Assembly: GCA_029265815.1 (NCBI GenBank)
Contig: JAJUGU010000010.1
Span: 1-64,000 of the forward strand
DNA length: 64,000 nucleotides
Direction: 5' to 3'
Origin: Anaerolineaceae bacterium
GTDB lineage: Bacteria; Chloroflexota; Anaerolineae; Anaerolineales; Anaerolineaceae
Shown here: piece after piece, positions 51,900 through 61,757 of the stretch
Position numbering within the stretch: the stretch's first letter is position 1
How the letters are laid out: each line of letters begins with the position of its first letter
Translations under genes and position numbers: made by a program
The notes under the pieces: generated by a model
Seen by the model: only the letters and a program-made list of their open reading frames with translations
The model's database searches: none
Told to the model about the DNA's origin: nothing

Positions 51900-52322
51900 T
51901 TAGTGCAGACTGCGATCTTTGAAATCCGTTCCCATTGCTTCAGCCACAAGCAGCAGATCCATCGCCGCGATCATACCAATGATCTGCCCTTTTTCATCAG
52001 CAACAGGCAAGTGGTGAATACGGTATTCCTTCATTTTTGCCGCGCATTCTGTTATCGGCATGGAGCTTGAGACGGTGATAACAGGAGTTGCCATGATGTC
52101 TTTGACCTTGGTCTTGGTTGGATTGTTGCCCTGGGCAACGATCTTGTCGCAAATATTAATCGAGGTTACGATGCCGTATTCCGGGCTTTCAGGTGTCTTT
52201 TCCACAATCAGGCTGGTGGCATAACGATGACGCATAATATTCAGCGCTTCGTATACTGTGGTTTCTGGGCTGACAAACACTACCAGGTTCTTCATCCAGT
52301 CCTTGACCGTTGTATGCTGCAT
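51900..52322 (-). CDS. CBS-domain pair protein
   Basis: 140 residues from the ATG at 52,322, which has GAGGAG before it. Two CBS domains cover the entire chain: VKDWMKNLVVFVSPETTVYEALNIMRHRYATSLIV (about 5-70) and VKDIMATPVITVSSSMPITECAAKMKEYRIHHLPV (about 72-130). Pairs bind adenine nucleotides and usually regulate other proteins. No fused effector domain exists, so the partner is unknown. Confidence 0.88.
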   Translation of the reverse strand: MQHTTVKDWMKNLVVFVSPETTVYEALNIMRHRYATSLIVEKTPESPEYGIVTSINICDKIVAQGNNPTKTKVKDIMATPVITVSSSMPITECAAKMKEYRIHHLPVADEKGQIIGMIAAMDLLLVAEAMGTDFKDRSLH

Positions 52323-52441
52323 TCCATTCTCCTCGCGCATCAGGGTACGCATTTATAGTGATGGTGTTTATTGCATCCGTCTATATCAATTTAGTATATC
52401 CACCGAAAAAAGTCAACTGCGGTTTGTCAAACATAATCTGG

Positions 52442-53218
52442 CTATTCATCAGAAGACCATTCCCATGATCGCAGTGTATCCAGTAATTTGTGTGCCGTCA
52501 GATCAAGTTGGATGGGTGTGATCGAGATATAGCCTGCCACCAGGTCGCCATAATCGGTACCCTCTTCAGGGACTCCTGTCGGCGCATCTCCACCGATCCA
52601 ATAATAAGGCCGGCCACGGGGATCTTCACGGCGCACCAGTTCATCGCGGTAGATTCGCAACCCCTGTCGGGAAACCCGCCAGCCTTTGATCTGGCTTCGA
52701 TCAATGCCTGGAATGTTTACATTTAACAATATATTATTTGGAAAAGAATGATTGATCAACGACAGTGTCACTTTTCTCGCAACTGCCGCCGCGAAAGAAT
52801 AATCCAACGGACCAGAGTGATATTCGGGCGCATCCAGAGATACAGCCACACTTTTCACGCCACTAATCGCGGCTTCCATTGCCGCTGTGACAGTTCCAGA
52901 ATATGTAAGATCATGCCCGATATTGGCATTGGGGTTGATGCCCGAGACTACCACGTCGATCGGTCCCTCAACCACACCCAACATCGCCAGAGCAACACAG
53001 TCTGAAGGAGCACCGTCGCAGGCAAGTGCCTGTGATCCGTCTGAGAGTACCACAGGCTTCGCTCTTAAAGGTCTGTTCAAAGTTTTCACATGCCCCGAAG
53101 CCGACCAGTTGCGGTCTGGCGCGAGAATCGACACTTTTCCGATTTTACGCAGCTCCTGCGCCAGAGCAAGCAATCCGGGAGCGTAAACACCGTCATCATT
53201 CGTAACCAAAATATGCAT
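52442..53218 (-). CDS. surE: 5'-nucleotidase SurE
   Basis: 258 residues from the ATG at 53,218. Signature MHILVTNDDGVYAPGLLALA with the metal-binding Asp pair, then NWSASGH, ACDGAPSDCVALA and SGINPNANIGHDLTYSGTVTAAMEA. SurE is a metal-dependent nucleotide 5'-phosphatase used in stationary-phase survival. The longer frame upstream to 53,338 does not look like the family. A TATAAT box on the minus strand (53,257-53,252) lies before the start. Confidence 0.93.
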   Translation of the reverse strand: MHILVTNDDGVYAPGLLALAQELRKIGKVSILAPDRNWSASGHVKTLNRPLRAKPVVLSDGSQALACDGAPSDCVALAMLGVVEGPIDVVVSGINPNANIGHDLTYSGTVTAAMEAAISGVKSVAVSLDAPEYHSGPLDYSFAAAVARKVTLSLINHSFPNNILLNVNIPGIDRSQIKGWRVSRQGLRIYRDELVRREDPRGRPYYWIGGDAPTGVPEEGTDYGDLVAGYISITPIQLDLTAHKLLDTLRSWEWSSDE

Positions 53219-53563
53219 AAGACCAATCCCATCAAGCAAGAAGATAAGTTGATTATACATATTCTTAATCGAACTTATCATCAGACAAAACAGGTTTAAA
53301 GCAGGAAGTTCAAACGGGTTGTTCGAGAATTTCCTCAACTTTTTCGTTCCTCAATCAGCCGAAGCGTTTATAGGCTAATGATCAATTTATTCAAATCGTC
53401 CCGGATTCCTTATTTTCAGGTTTTTATGATATAATTCGTCGGCTGTGGTGAAAACCATAGACTATCTCACGTGTTTCCCGATCTTTCCTGCGTGCTGCCA
53501 GAAGCAGTGATGGAAATGGCTAAAGGAAGCGCTAGAAAAAAACGCAAAGGAGTATTATCCCCC
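53219..53563. other. Divergent surE / rpsB regulatory gap
   Basis: Minus-strand -10 TATAAT at 53,257-53,252 for surE. On the plus strand, TGATATAAT (53,427-53,435) is an extended -10 box for rpsB. The leader starts with a hairpin CTGTGGT-GAAA-ACCATAG (about 53,442-53,459) with a GNRA loop. From 53,512 an open frame with Lys/Arg-rich codons runs in frame into rpsB, so the true rpsB start may be further upstream. No other gene is seen. Confidence 0.5.
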
Positions 53564-54484
53564 ATGAGTTCTATTATTTCCATGAAAGCCTTGTTGGAAA
53601 GCGGTGTGCATTTCGGACACCGCACAAATAAGTGGAATCCCTTGATGCGCCCCTACATCTTCACCGAGCGCAATGGAATCCACATCATCGACCTGCAGCA
53701 GACCGTGAAGCTGCTCACCACAGCCTACAACCTGGTTCGCGATACCGTCGCCCAGGGTGGGTTCATTATGTTCATCGGCACCAAACGCCAGGCACAGGAA
53801 ACCATCACCGAAGAAGCTGTGCGCTGTGGAATGCCTTATGTGACTGAGCGCTGGCTGGGTGGTATGCTCACCAACTGGTCCACCATGTTCAACCGCATTC
53901 AGGAACTGGAACGCCTTGAGCGCTTACGCGATTCTGGCGAAATCCATCGCCTGACCAAGAAGGAAGGCTTGCTGATTGAACGCGAGATTAAACGTCTCGA
54001 AACACGACTGGCTGGTGTGCGCAATATGAAACGGGTTCCTGACCTGGTCTTCGTTGTGGACGTGATGCGCGAACACACCGCAGTACATGAAGCCAATATC
54101 AAAGGCATCCCCGTGATTGCGCTGGTCGATACCAACTGCGATCCTCGGTCGGTGGATTACGTGATCCCCTCCAACGACGATGCAATTCGCGCTATCAAAC
54201 TGCTGGTCGGTAAGATCGCTGATGCAGTCATTGAAGGTAAATCAATGGTCAAAGAAGAAGACCTCGAAGCAGCCGCTGAAGCCCCCGCTGTCCGCGTTGC
54301 CACCGGAGTCCGCCCGCGTATCGATGAAGAAATTGAATTGGAAGATGAAATCCTGTTAGGTGCTTCTACGCTCGCCAAAATCGGCGAAAAATCGGAAGAA
54401 TTCATCGCCGATGCAATTGAAGAAGATGAAGTTGTAAATAATAAAAAATCCAAAAAAATCAACAGTGACGAGACCCTGGAATAA
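53564..54484 (+). CDS. rpsB: 30S ribosomal protein S2
   Basis: 306 residues from the ATG at 53,564; AAAGGAG lies 11 bases before it. [22 protein letters not shown] opens the S2 fold and [32 protein letters not shown] is the classical signature. The last 60-70 residues are an acidic and Lys-rich extension beyond the usual 230-260 residues. S2 sits on the 30S head. It is followed by tsf, as in nearly all bacteria. Confidence 0.95.
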   Translation: MSSIISMKALLESGVHFGHRTNKWNPLMRPYIFTERNGIHIIDLQQTVKLLTTAYNLVRDTVAQGGFIMFIGTKRQAQETITEEAVRCGMPYVTERWLGGMLTNWSTMFNRIQELERLERLRDSGEIHRLTKKEGLLIEREIKRLETRLAGVRNMKRVPDLVFVVDVMREHTAVHEANIKGIPVIALVDTNCDPRSVDYVIPSNDDAIRAIKLLVGKIADAVIEGKSMVKEEDLEAAAEAPAVRVATGVRPRIDEEIELEDEILLGASTLAKIGEKSEEFIADAIEEDEVVNNKKSKKINSDETLE

Positions 54485-54533
54485 TCATCATTCAGGCATC
54501 ACCTTGAATGAATAAGAAGGAAAAGAGAGAAAC

Positions 54534-55148
54534 ATGCAAATCACAACCGATATGATCAAGTCCCTCCGTGAATCGACAGGCGCCGGCATTCTCGATTGCC
54601 GCAAAGCCCTCGAACAGTCCAATGGTGATATGAACGCCGCTATGGATTTTCTGCGTGAAAAAGGCCTCGCCACTGCCACTAAACGCGCCACTCGCAACGC
54701 TTCAGAAGGAATCGTGGAACTGTACAGCCACGGAAACGGCCGTGTGGGTGTTATGGTTGAAGTCAACTGCGAAACCGATTTTGTTGGCCGTTCAGAAGCC
54801 TTCCGCAACCTGGCCCATGAAATCGCCCTCCAGATTGCTGCCACAAACCCTGAATTTATTCTCGAGTCAGATATTCCTCAGGAAGTGATCGACCGCGAGA
54901 CACGCATCGCCACCGCGAAAGCCAAGGAAGATGGAAAACCTGATGCCATCATCCCCCGCATTGTCGAAGGCGCTTTGAAAAAATACAAGGATGAATTCGT
55001 GCTGGTAAACCAGGCTTACATTCGTGATGAAACCATCACCCTCCAGGAACTGATCAATCAAAACATCGCCGCTCTTGGAGAAAACATCGTCATCCGTCGC
55101 TTTGCCCGTTACGCACTGGGCGAAACGACAGCGGAAGAAGCAGAATAG
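54534..55148 (+). CDS. tsf: Elongation factor Ts, short form
   Basis: 204 residues. Opening TDMIKSLRESTGAGILDCRKALE with the UBA-like domain and Asp-Phe pair in VNCETDFVGRSEAFRNLAHEIALQIAA. Escherichia coli EF-Ts has about 280 residues, Thermus about 196; this one lacks the second core subdomain and resembles the Thermus form. It exchanges GDP on EF-Tu. Confidence 0.95.
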   Translation: MQITTDMIKSLRESTGAGILDCRKALEQSNGDMNAAMDFLREKGLATATKRATRNASEGIVELYSHGNGRVGVMVEVNCETDFVGRSEAFRNLAHEIALQIAATNPEFILESDIPQEVIDRETRIATAKAKEDGKPDAIIPRIVEGALKKYKDEFVLVNQAYIRDETITLQELINQNIAALGENIVIRRFARYALGETTAEEAE

Positions 55149-55155
55149 TGCCCAA

Positions 55156-55183
55156 AAAAGACCAACCATCAGGTTGGTCTTTT
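55156..55183 (+). terminator. Terminator/attenuator between tsf and pyrH
   Basis: AAAAGACCAACC (55156-55167) pairs with GGTTGGTCTTTT (55172-55183). It can end rpsB-tsf transcripts while some read on into pyrH. Confidence 0.8.
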
Positions 55184-55188
55184 CTTAA

Positions 55189-55917
<729 letters not shown>

Positions 55918-55946
55918 TCCGGTCTTGAAAAGAATTAGTACTAGAT

Positions 55947-55975
55947 AGGCGTCCGGTTGGACGCCTTATTCTATT
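55947..55975 (+). terminator. Terminator of pyrH
   Basis: AGGCGTCC (55947-55954) and GGACGCCT (55959-55966), then TATTCTATT. The stem is strong and the tail is only partly T-rich. Confidence 0.7.
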
Positions 55976-55979
55976 CCTC

Positions 55980-56008
55980 TTGCCTTTCCCACTTCTCTCC
56001 GCTATAAT
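55980..56008 (+). promoter_or_regulatory. Promoter of the pheST T-box leader
   Basis: TTGCCT (55980-55985) and TATAAT (56003-56008) with a 17-base spacer, just before the T-box leader. Confidence 0.65.
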
Positions 56009-56019
56009 TCCTTCCATCA

Positions 56020-56284
56020 GGCTGTGACGGAGGAAAGTAGGCCGGTTGAAACCGACAGGGACGCGGGCACATTGATTGAGAGGTCCGCCCGGCAGACCCC
56101 GGCAGAAGTTCCCTCCTGAGCCGCACGGGTGAATGCGTTTGCTAGTAGCCTGTGCCGCCTTGCCCGGCGTTAGCGGGGCAGCCGATCGTCAACTGACTGT
56201 CGGACCAAGCGGGTCACATTGTGACCAATCAGGGTGGTACCGCGGGCCATTTCCCCGTCCCTTTATCAGGACGGTTTATTTTTT
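56020..56284 (+). ncRNA. T-box riboswitch (tRNA-Phe) of pheST
   Basis: The T-box sequence AGGGUGGUACCGCGG is found at 56,231-56,245. Stem I carries AGGAAAGUAGG on its 5' side and, on its 3' side, AGAAGUUCCCUCC: the AGUA/GAA bulge and the specifier UUC (56,109-56,111), a Phe codon. Hairpins between correspond to stems II/III. The terminator is CCGUCC (56,255) with GGACGG (56,269) followed by UUUAUUUUUU; the alternative antiterminator pairs the AGGG of the T-box with the CCCU around 56,258. Uncharged tRNA-Phe should turn on pheST. Confidence 0.92.
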
Positions 56285-56303
56285 AAATTTGCAGGAGTCA
56301 ACC

Positions 56304-57374
56304 ATGACCGAACCAAAAGTACTGGAAGAACTCGAACAGGTTAAAAATGCAGCACTGGCAGAACTTGAAAACGTCAAAGACGAGACAGAGCTGCTCACCT
56401 GGCGCAATACCTATCTCGGTAAGACCTCTGCCGTGATGAAAGCATTTTCCAGCCTTGGAACCCTTGTCCCAGATCAGCGTCCTCTTGTAGGACAGGGCGC
56501 TAACAGGGTCAAAACCATGCTGGAAGCGGCTCTTACTGAAAAGACCAACCTTCTCAAAGAGAGCGCCATGGCGCACTCCCTGGCAAGCCAGTCTCTTGAT
56601 GTCACACTGCCCGGGCGTGTCATTCCACGCGGAAGACTGCACCCCGATACCCAGATCTTGCGCGAACTTTACCGCATCTTTGGTGACATGGGTTTTCAGG
56701 TCTATCATTCGCGCGAGGTCGAATCAGACGAGTACAACTTCCAGCTGTTAAACTTTCCCGTCGGGCATCCCGCGCGCGATATGCAGGATACCTACTTCAT
56801 TGATGCACCCAACCGCGGCGACAACCCGCTGTTGATGCGCACACACACTTCGCCGGGACAGATCCGCGCCATGCGCGAGTTCTCGGCACTCAACCCCTCG
56901 GATCCTCCACCGGTGCGCATCATCGTGCCAGGTATGGTCTATCGATACGAGCAGACTGACCAACGCCATGAGACCCAGTTCGACCAGCTTGAAGGCCTTG
57001 CTGTGGGTGAAAGAATCCGATTTAGTGACCTAAAAGGCACACTCACTGAAATGGCGCGCCGCCTGTTCGGTCCGAATGCCCGTACACGCTTCAGGGCATC
57101 TTACTTCCCGTTCACTGAACCCTCAGCGGAGTTCGATATCCAGTGCTTCCAGTGTGACGGAAAGGGCTGCGGTGTATGTGGCGGCGGCTGGCTTGAGATC
57201 GGCGGCAGCGGCATGGTTCATCCAAACGTGCTGCGCAACGGTGGCTACGACCCCACGCGCTATTCCGGGTTTGCGTTTGGTTTCGGCGTACAGCGTATTG
57301 CCATGTTGAAATACGGCATCAATGACATCCGCTACTTCTGGGATAACGATCTGCGGTTCCTGGAGCAATTTTAA
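56304..57374 (+). CDS. pheS: Phenylalanine-tRNA ligase alpha subunit
   Basis: 356 residues from the ATG at 56,304 with CAGGAG before it. An N-terminal coiled-coil region (1-90) is followed by the class II catalytic core: HPDTQILRELYRIFGDMGF, LLMRTHTSPGQIRAM, PGMVYRYEQTDQRHETQFDQLEG, and YFPFTEPSAEFD. A Cys cluster of the type CFQCDGKGCGVCGGGW occurs near 285-300, often seen in this clade. Motif 3 ends as FAFGFGVQRIAMLKYGI. It works as alpha2beta2 with PheT. Confidence 0.96.
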   Translation: MTEPKVLEELEQVKNAALAELENVKDETELLTWRNTYLGKTSAVMKAFSSLGTLVPDQRPLVGQGANRVKTMLEAALTEKTNLLKESAMAHSLASQSLDVTLPGRVIPRGRLHPDTQILRELYRIFGDMGFQVYHSREVESDEYNFQLLNFPVGHPARDMQDTYFIDAPNRGDNPLLMRTHTSPGQIRAMREFSALNPSDPPPVRIIVPGMVYRYEQTDQRHETQFDQLEGLAVGERIRFSDLKGTLTEMARRLFGPNARTRFRASYFPFTEPSAEFDIQCFQCDGKGCGVCGGGWLEIGGSGMVHPNVLRNGGYDPTRYSGFAFGFGVQRIAMLKYGINDIRYFWDNDLRFLEQF

Positions 57375-57473
57375 ATTTGGAGGATGGAGATAAGAGAAGG
57401 AGCGTCGTCGCAATCTTTTCCGCCTGACTGCTCTTCGCCCACAAATCTCCACACTCATATACGGAGAAAAACA

Positions 57474-60014
57474 ATGAAAGCACCTATATCATGGTTGAAA
57501 GACTTTGTCGACATTGACCTTTCCATCTCAGAGCTGGCGCATTTGGTCACCATGGCCGGGATGGAAGTAGAAGAAATCCGTGTCATTGGACTGCCTATGC
57601 CAGAAACCGGCTCGACAAGTGCCAGGGTGACCGGTCTGGCATGGGACCCCAACAAGATCGTGGCAGCCGCCATCACCGAAGTCATGCCCCACCCTAACGC
57701 CGACCGCCTCACCTTATGCCGCCTGTTCGATGGACAGGGTGAACGCATCGTGCTGACTGGAGCGCCCAATCTTTTTGAATACAAGGGTAAGGGTGTCCTC
57801 CCTGTGCCGCTTAAGGTCGCTTATGCCAAAGAAGGCTCGGTGATCTACGATGGCCATCAGGAAGGATACGTGCTTACCACACTGAAACGCACCAAAATAC
57901 GTGGTGTTGAATCTGATTCGATGGTCTGTTCAGAAAAAGAATTAGGGATCTCAGACGAGCACGAAAGCATCATGTTCCTCGAACCAGATGTCATTCCGGG
58001 CACTCCTCTGGTGGATATCCTTGGGGATGCTGTACTGGATCTGAACCTGCTGCCCAGCTATGCACGCTGCGCAAGTATGCTGGGGCTGGCGCGCGAGATT
58101 GCGGCTATGACTGGCAAGAAATTAAAGCTGCCAACTTTGCCCCTCACCCCGCAGAATGGTAAGGCAGAGTTCGCATCTATCGAAATCACTGACCCGAACC
58201 TCAATCCGCGCTTCGTGCTGGGATTGATCCGCGACATCGAGATCAAGCCCAGTCCGTTTAAGATACAGCATCGACTTAAGTTGGCGGGGATGCGCCCCAT
58301 CAACAATATCGTAGATGCCACCAATTACACCATGCTCGAAATCGGCGAGCCACTGCACGCCTTCGATTATGATGTGCTCAAAAAGCGTGCCGGAAACAAA
58401 CCGGTGAAGATCATCACCCGCAGCGCAAAAGATGGCGAAACGCTTATCACGCTCGACGGAGTTGAACGCAAACTAGACAGTGGCACTATTCTGGTATGCG
58501 ATGAAGCCGGTCCGCTGTCTATCGCTGGTGTGATGGGTGGAATGGAATCTGAGGTAAACGAAAACACACGCAGCGTCTTGCTTGAAGGAGCTTCGTGGAA
58601 TATGATCCATATCCGCAGGACTACCAGAGCGCAGAACCTTCCCTCCGAGGCCTCCTTCCGCTTCACCCGCGGCGTTCACCCTGCCATGGCAGAAAAAGGC
58701 GTCAAGCGTGGTTTGGAATTAATGGCAGCCTGGGCAGGAGGCAAGATCGATCCGCTGCTGTTCGATAATTACCCCCTACCGCCATCTGCTGCTGAAGTAG
58801 AAATCACGCCGCAAGATGTCAAAAGATCACTGGGAATTGATTTAAGCATTGAAAAGATTGCGGAATACCTCAAACAGCTTGAATTTTCTGTCAAGATCAG
58901 CGGCAATACTGTCAAAGCCATTGCACCCGATCACCGCCTGGATATCGGTGAGGGTACCACCGGTAAGGCTGACCTGGTGGAAGAGATTGCCAGAATTTAC
59001 GGGTACGATAATATTCCCGAAACGCGCATTTCAGATCTGCTGCCCATTCAACGCAGCAATCTGCGATTGGTAAAAGAGGAACGGACGCGCGACCTTCTTG
59101 TCTCGCTGGGTTTGCAAGAGGTCATCAGTTACCGCTGGACGACCCCTGAACGCGAAGGCCGCCGACTTCCCCCTGGTTCCGAGGTGGATGACAAACCCTA
59201 TTTCCGTATCGCCAACCCGCTGGCGTATGAAAAAGCCTTCCTGCGCCATTCGGTGCTTACCAGCCTGCTTGATACTGCAGAGCGCAACTCACGTCGATAT
59301 CCGCGTCTGGCTTTCTTCGAAATTGGTCCGGTGTTCCTGCAATCCGAAGATCCCTCTGGCCTTCCGGATGAGCAGAATCGCCTGGCGATTCTGCTTGCCG
59401 GGCAGCGAAACCTGCAAGGCTGGCAGCCAGCCGACACTGGTACGATGGATTTCTATGATCTGAAAGGCATCCTCACCAGCCTGTTAAACGGATTGAACCT
59501 CGACCATGCTAAATTCAATGCCGCAAAGCACCCCACTTTCCATCCTGGTAAATGCGCCGTGATAACAGTGGAAGGTCAGCAGATTGGTGTAGTTGGTGAG
59601 ATCCACCCCAAAGTGCGTGAAGCCTACGACTGGGGAGATACCTTCAAATATCCCATCCTTGCGGCAGATCTGGATATGGATCTACTCATTAAGCTGATCC
59701 CCGATCTGACAAAAACCGCGGATGTCCCAGCCTTCCCGGCTGTGGTGGAGGATCTGGCGCTGGTGCTTGACGAAACCATCCCGGCTGACCGAGCAGTTGA
59801 ATTGATCCAACAGACCGGCGGCAAGCTGCTCAGCAGTGTGCGTTTATTCGATGTTTTCCGCAGTGAGCAGCTTGGAGCAGGGAAGGTAAGCCTGGCATAT
59901 CGCCTGACCTACCAGGCGATGGATCGCACACTGACCGACAACGAGGTCTCAACGCTGCGCAACAAGATCATTAAACGTCTTGAATATGAATTAGGCGCTA
60001 AATTGAGAAGCTAG
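57474..60014 (+). CDS. pheT: Phenylalanine-tRNA ligase beta subunit
   Basis: 846 residues from the ATG at 57,474 with CGGAG before it. Domains in order: B1/tRNA-binding EMAP-like domain (about 40-160), B3/B4 editing domain (about 215-400, with MRPINNIVDATNYTMLEIGEPLHAFDYD), B5 (about 410-490, VEITPQDVKRSLGIDLS), the class II-like core (about 500-740) and the ferredoxin-fold anticodon-binding domain at the C-terminus (about 755-846, PAFPAVVEDLALVLDETIPADRAVELI in parts). All expected domains are there. Confidence 0.96.
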   Translation: MKAPISWLKDFVDIDLSISELAHLVTMAGMEVEEIRVIGLPMPETGSTSARVTGLAWDPNKIVAAAITEVMPHPNADRLTLCRLFDGQGERIVLTGAPNLFEYKGKGVLPVPLKVAYAKEGSVIYDGHQEGYVLTTLKRTKIRGVESDSMVCSEKELGISDEHESIMFLEPDVIPGTPLVDILGDAVLDLNLLPSYARCASMLGLAREIAAMTGKKLKLPTLPLTPQNGKAEFASIEITDPNLNPRFVLGLIRDIEIKPSPFKIQHRLKLAGMRPINNIVDATNYTMLEIGEPLHAFDYDVLKKRAGNKPVKIITRSAKDGETLITLDGVERKLDSGTILVCDEAGPLSIAGVMGGMESEVNENTRSVLLEGASWNMIHIRRTTRAQNLPSEASFRFTRGVHPAMAEKGVKRGLELMAAWAGGKIDPLLFDNYPLPPSAAEVEITPQDVKRSLGIDLSIEKIAEYLKQLEFSVKISGNTVKAIAPDHRLDIGEGTTGKADLVEEIARIYGYDNIPETRISDLLPIQRSNLRLVKEERTRDLLVSLGLQEVISYRWTTPEREGRRLPPGSEVDDKPYFRIANPLAYEKAFLRHSVLTSLLDTAERNSRRYPRLAFFEIGPVFLQSEDPSGLPDEQNRLAILLAGQRNLQGWQPADTGTMDFYDLKGILTSLLNGLNLDHAKFNAAKHPTFHPGKCAVITVEGQQIGVVGEIHPKVREAYDWGDTFKYPILAADLDMDLLIKLIPDLTKTADVPAFPAVVEDLALVLDETIPADRAVELIQQTGGKLLSSVRLFDVFRSEQLGAGKVSLAYRLTYQAMDRTLTDNEVSTLRNKIIKRLEYELGAKLRS

Positions 60015-60025
60015 TGATCTTTTTT

Positions 60026-60055
60026 AAAAAGGAGAGCCTTCCGGCTCTCCTTTTT
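60026..60055. terminator. Terminator of pheST, bidirectional
   Basis: AAAAAGGAGAGCC (60026-60038) pairs with GGCTCTCCTTTTT (60043-60055), 4-base loop. Confidence 0.92.
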
Positions 60056-60056
60056 A

Positions 60057-60782
60057 TCATCCCTGGTTCTTTTTTCTCAGGGCTTCTTCCTGCTCTCTGC
60101 GGTGGGTGCCGTCGCAGAGCGGCTTTTTCTTTGAATTCCCGCAGCTGCAGAGGGTTACCCGATTGCGGGTTTCGAAATACTTCCCATCTGACCTTTCCAC
60201 AGGAATATACCCTGTTACCCACAGCGGTCCTTCGATTGGCCCTTCAGAGGTGATTTCGACAGTCTGTGCAATTTGAACCGGCAGATCAGCCTCCACGTCT
60301 TCACCATCAATGGTCATGGAATAGGTGTAGGTACCAGAAGGGCAACGGTCGATCATGGCCATGATCTCGGCGCGCACGGCGGGTTCCGCTGTGTTCGGGG
60401 TCATTTTTCTGATGTTGGTATTGCGGTTGCCACAGAAACCTGAATTCATACACAGCGAAAAGTCACTTTTGACCACGATTCCCTTGCCGCGTGCATCCAC
60501 ACGCCGGCGTTCTTCGAACGTATTTTCGGCAGCTGTCTCCGTTCCGTCGAAACTCTCCACAAAATGAGAGTTGTCACAGAACGGCTTGTCGGAGGAATGA
60601 CCACAGCGGCACAACTCGTAAGGACCCCGCTCTTTGAGATCGGTGTCTTTCTGCCAGTTAAGGGGTTCTCCGAACTCCGAGACGATCTGGGTTTTCTTTA
60701 CCAGGGGGATCTCACCCTCCACCCGGTAAGGGCCGTCTGGTTCGACGATGATCCGTCCTTTACTCGTCTTCTTTTCCTTCAT
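60057..60782 (-). CDS. Iron-sulfur protein with two CDGSH domains
   Basis: 241 residues. Two CDGSH-type [2Fe-2S] sites: LCRCGHSSDKPFCDNSH near residue 57-73, and LCSCGNSKKKPLCDGTH near residue 211-227. Both keep the C-x-C and the C-D-(N/G)-(S/T)-H ligands. Between them is a segment with four more Cys (SLCMNSGFCGN, DRCPSG; about 108-150), likely another metal- or cluster-binding unit of the DUF1271/ferredoxin-like kind. Tandem CDGSH proteins transfer electrons or clusters. It is the last gene of the operon kamA-aldo/keto reductase-CDGSH, so a redox partner role is possible. Confidence 0.88.
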   Translation of the reverse strand: MKEKKTSKGRIIVEPDGPYRVEGEIPLVKKTQIVSEFGEPLNWQKDTDLKERGPYELCRCGHSSDKPFCDNSHFVESFDGTETAAENTFEERRRVDARGKGIVVKSDFSLCMNSGFCGNRNTNIRKMTPNTAEPAVRAEIMAMIDRCPSGTYTYSMTIDGEDVEADLPVQIAQTVEITSEGPIEGPLWVTGYIPVERSDGKYFETRNRVTLCSCGNSKKKPLCDGTHRREQEEALRKKNQG

Positions 60783-60794
60783 GTTCGCCTCTGA

Positions 60795-61754
60795 TTATTC
60801 CTGATAATTACCCAGACAGGCAAAGATGCGGTCGATGTCCAATTCGGTCAGTTTTTCATACGCGATGGATGCACCAAGGTTTTCATCCAATTGTTCGAGC
60901 CGGGTAGCACCGGTGATCACAGACGAAACTTCTTTGCGCCGCAGGATCCATGCAATGGCAAGCTGTGCAGGGGTAATATCGAGGTCATGCGCCACTTCAG
61001 AAAGCTGTTTGACAATTTCGATGCGCTCAGGGGTAATGCGGTCACGAATCCAACCGTAGTCTTCAAGGGAGGCACGGCTGCCCCTGGGAATTCCCGCATT
61101 ATACTTGCCGGAAAGAATACCATAATAAAGTGGGCTGAAGGTTGTTAATCCCAAACCAAGTTCGCGGCAGACCGGCATCAGTGTATCTTCCACGCGTTTA
61201 CGGTGGAAAAGGTTGTACTGAGGCTGTTCCATGGTAGGTGGAATCAGACCATACTCACGCGCCACCCCGTAAGCCTGCATCACCTGGCTGGCTTCCCATT
61301 CTGATGTTCCCCAATAGAGGATCTTGCCTTGATGAATCAGGTCGGTCATTGTGCGTACAACCTCTTCTACGGGAGAATCAGGATCAAAGCGATGACAGAA
61401 ATACAAATCCAGGTAATCCGTTCCAAGGCGTTTCAGGCTAGCATGGATGGATTCGGTAATGTGTTTACGTGAAAGACCGCGCCCATTAGGCCCTTTAAAG
61501 GTTGGCCAAAAGACTTTGCTGGAGATGACCAGCTCTTCACGCGGCATATCTGAAATGGCTTTACCCATGACCAATTCAGCCTGGCCGTTGGCATACATAT
61601 CAGCGTTGTCAAAGAAATTGATGCCCTGGTCAAAGGCTTCTTTGATCAGGCTGATGGCTGTAGATTCATCGATCTGCCCACCGAATGTAATCCACGCCCC
61701 TAAAGAAATCTCACTTACCTTTAATCCAGAATGTCCTAAACGTCGATAGTGCAT
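60795..61754 (-). CDS. Aldo/keto reductase
   Basis: 319 residues with the (beta/alpha)8 AKR fold. MHYRRLGHSGLKVSEISLGAW opens it; the catalytic Asp/Tyr/Lys/His set can be read as DNADMYANGQAE (Asp, Tyr), VISSKVFW (Lys) and LYFCHRFDPD (His). The KCNAB-like subgroup is suggested by the NADPH-binding end TGATRLEQLDENLGA. The start is 3 bases after the kamA stop, so the two are co-translated. The substrate is unknown. Confidence 0.92.
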   Translation of the reverse strand: MHYRRLGHSGLKVSEISLGAWITFGGQIDESTAISLIKEAFDQGINFFDNADMYANGQAELVMGKAISDMPREELVISSKVFWPTFKGPNGRGLSRKHITESIHASLKRLGTDYLDLYFCHRFDPDSPVEEVVRTMTDLIHQGKILYWGTSEWEASQVMQAYGVAREYGLIPPTMEQPQYNLFHRKRVEDTLMPVCRELGLGLTTFSPLYYGILSGKYNAGIPRGSRASLEDYGWIRDRITPERIEIVKQLSEVAHDLDITPAQLAIAWILRRKEVSSVITGATRLEQLDENLGASIAYEKLTELDIDRIFACLGNYQE

Positions 61755-61757
61755 GGG

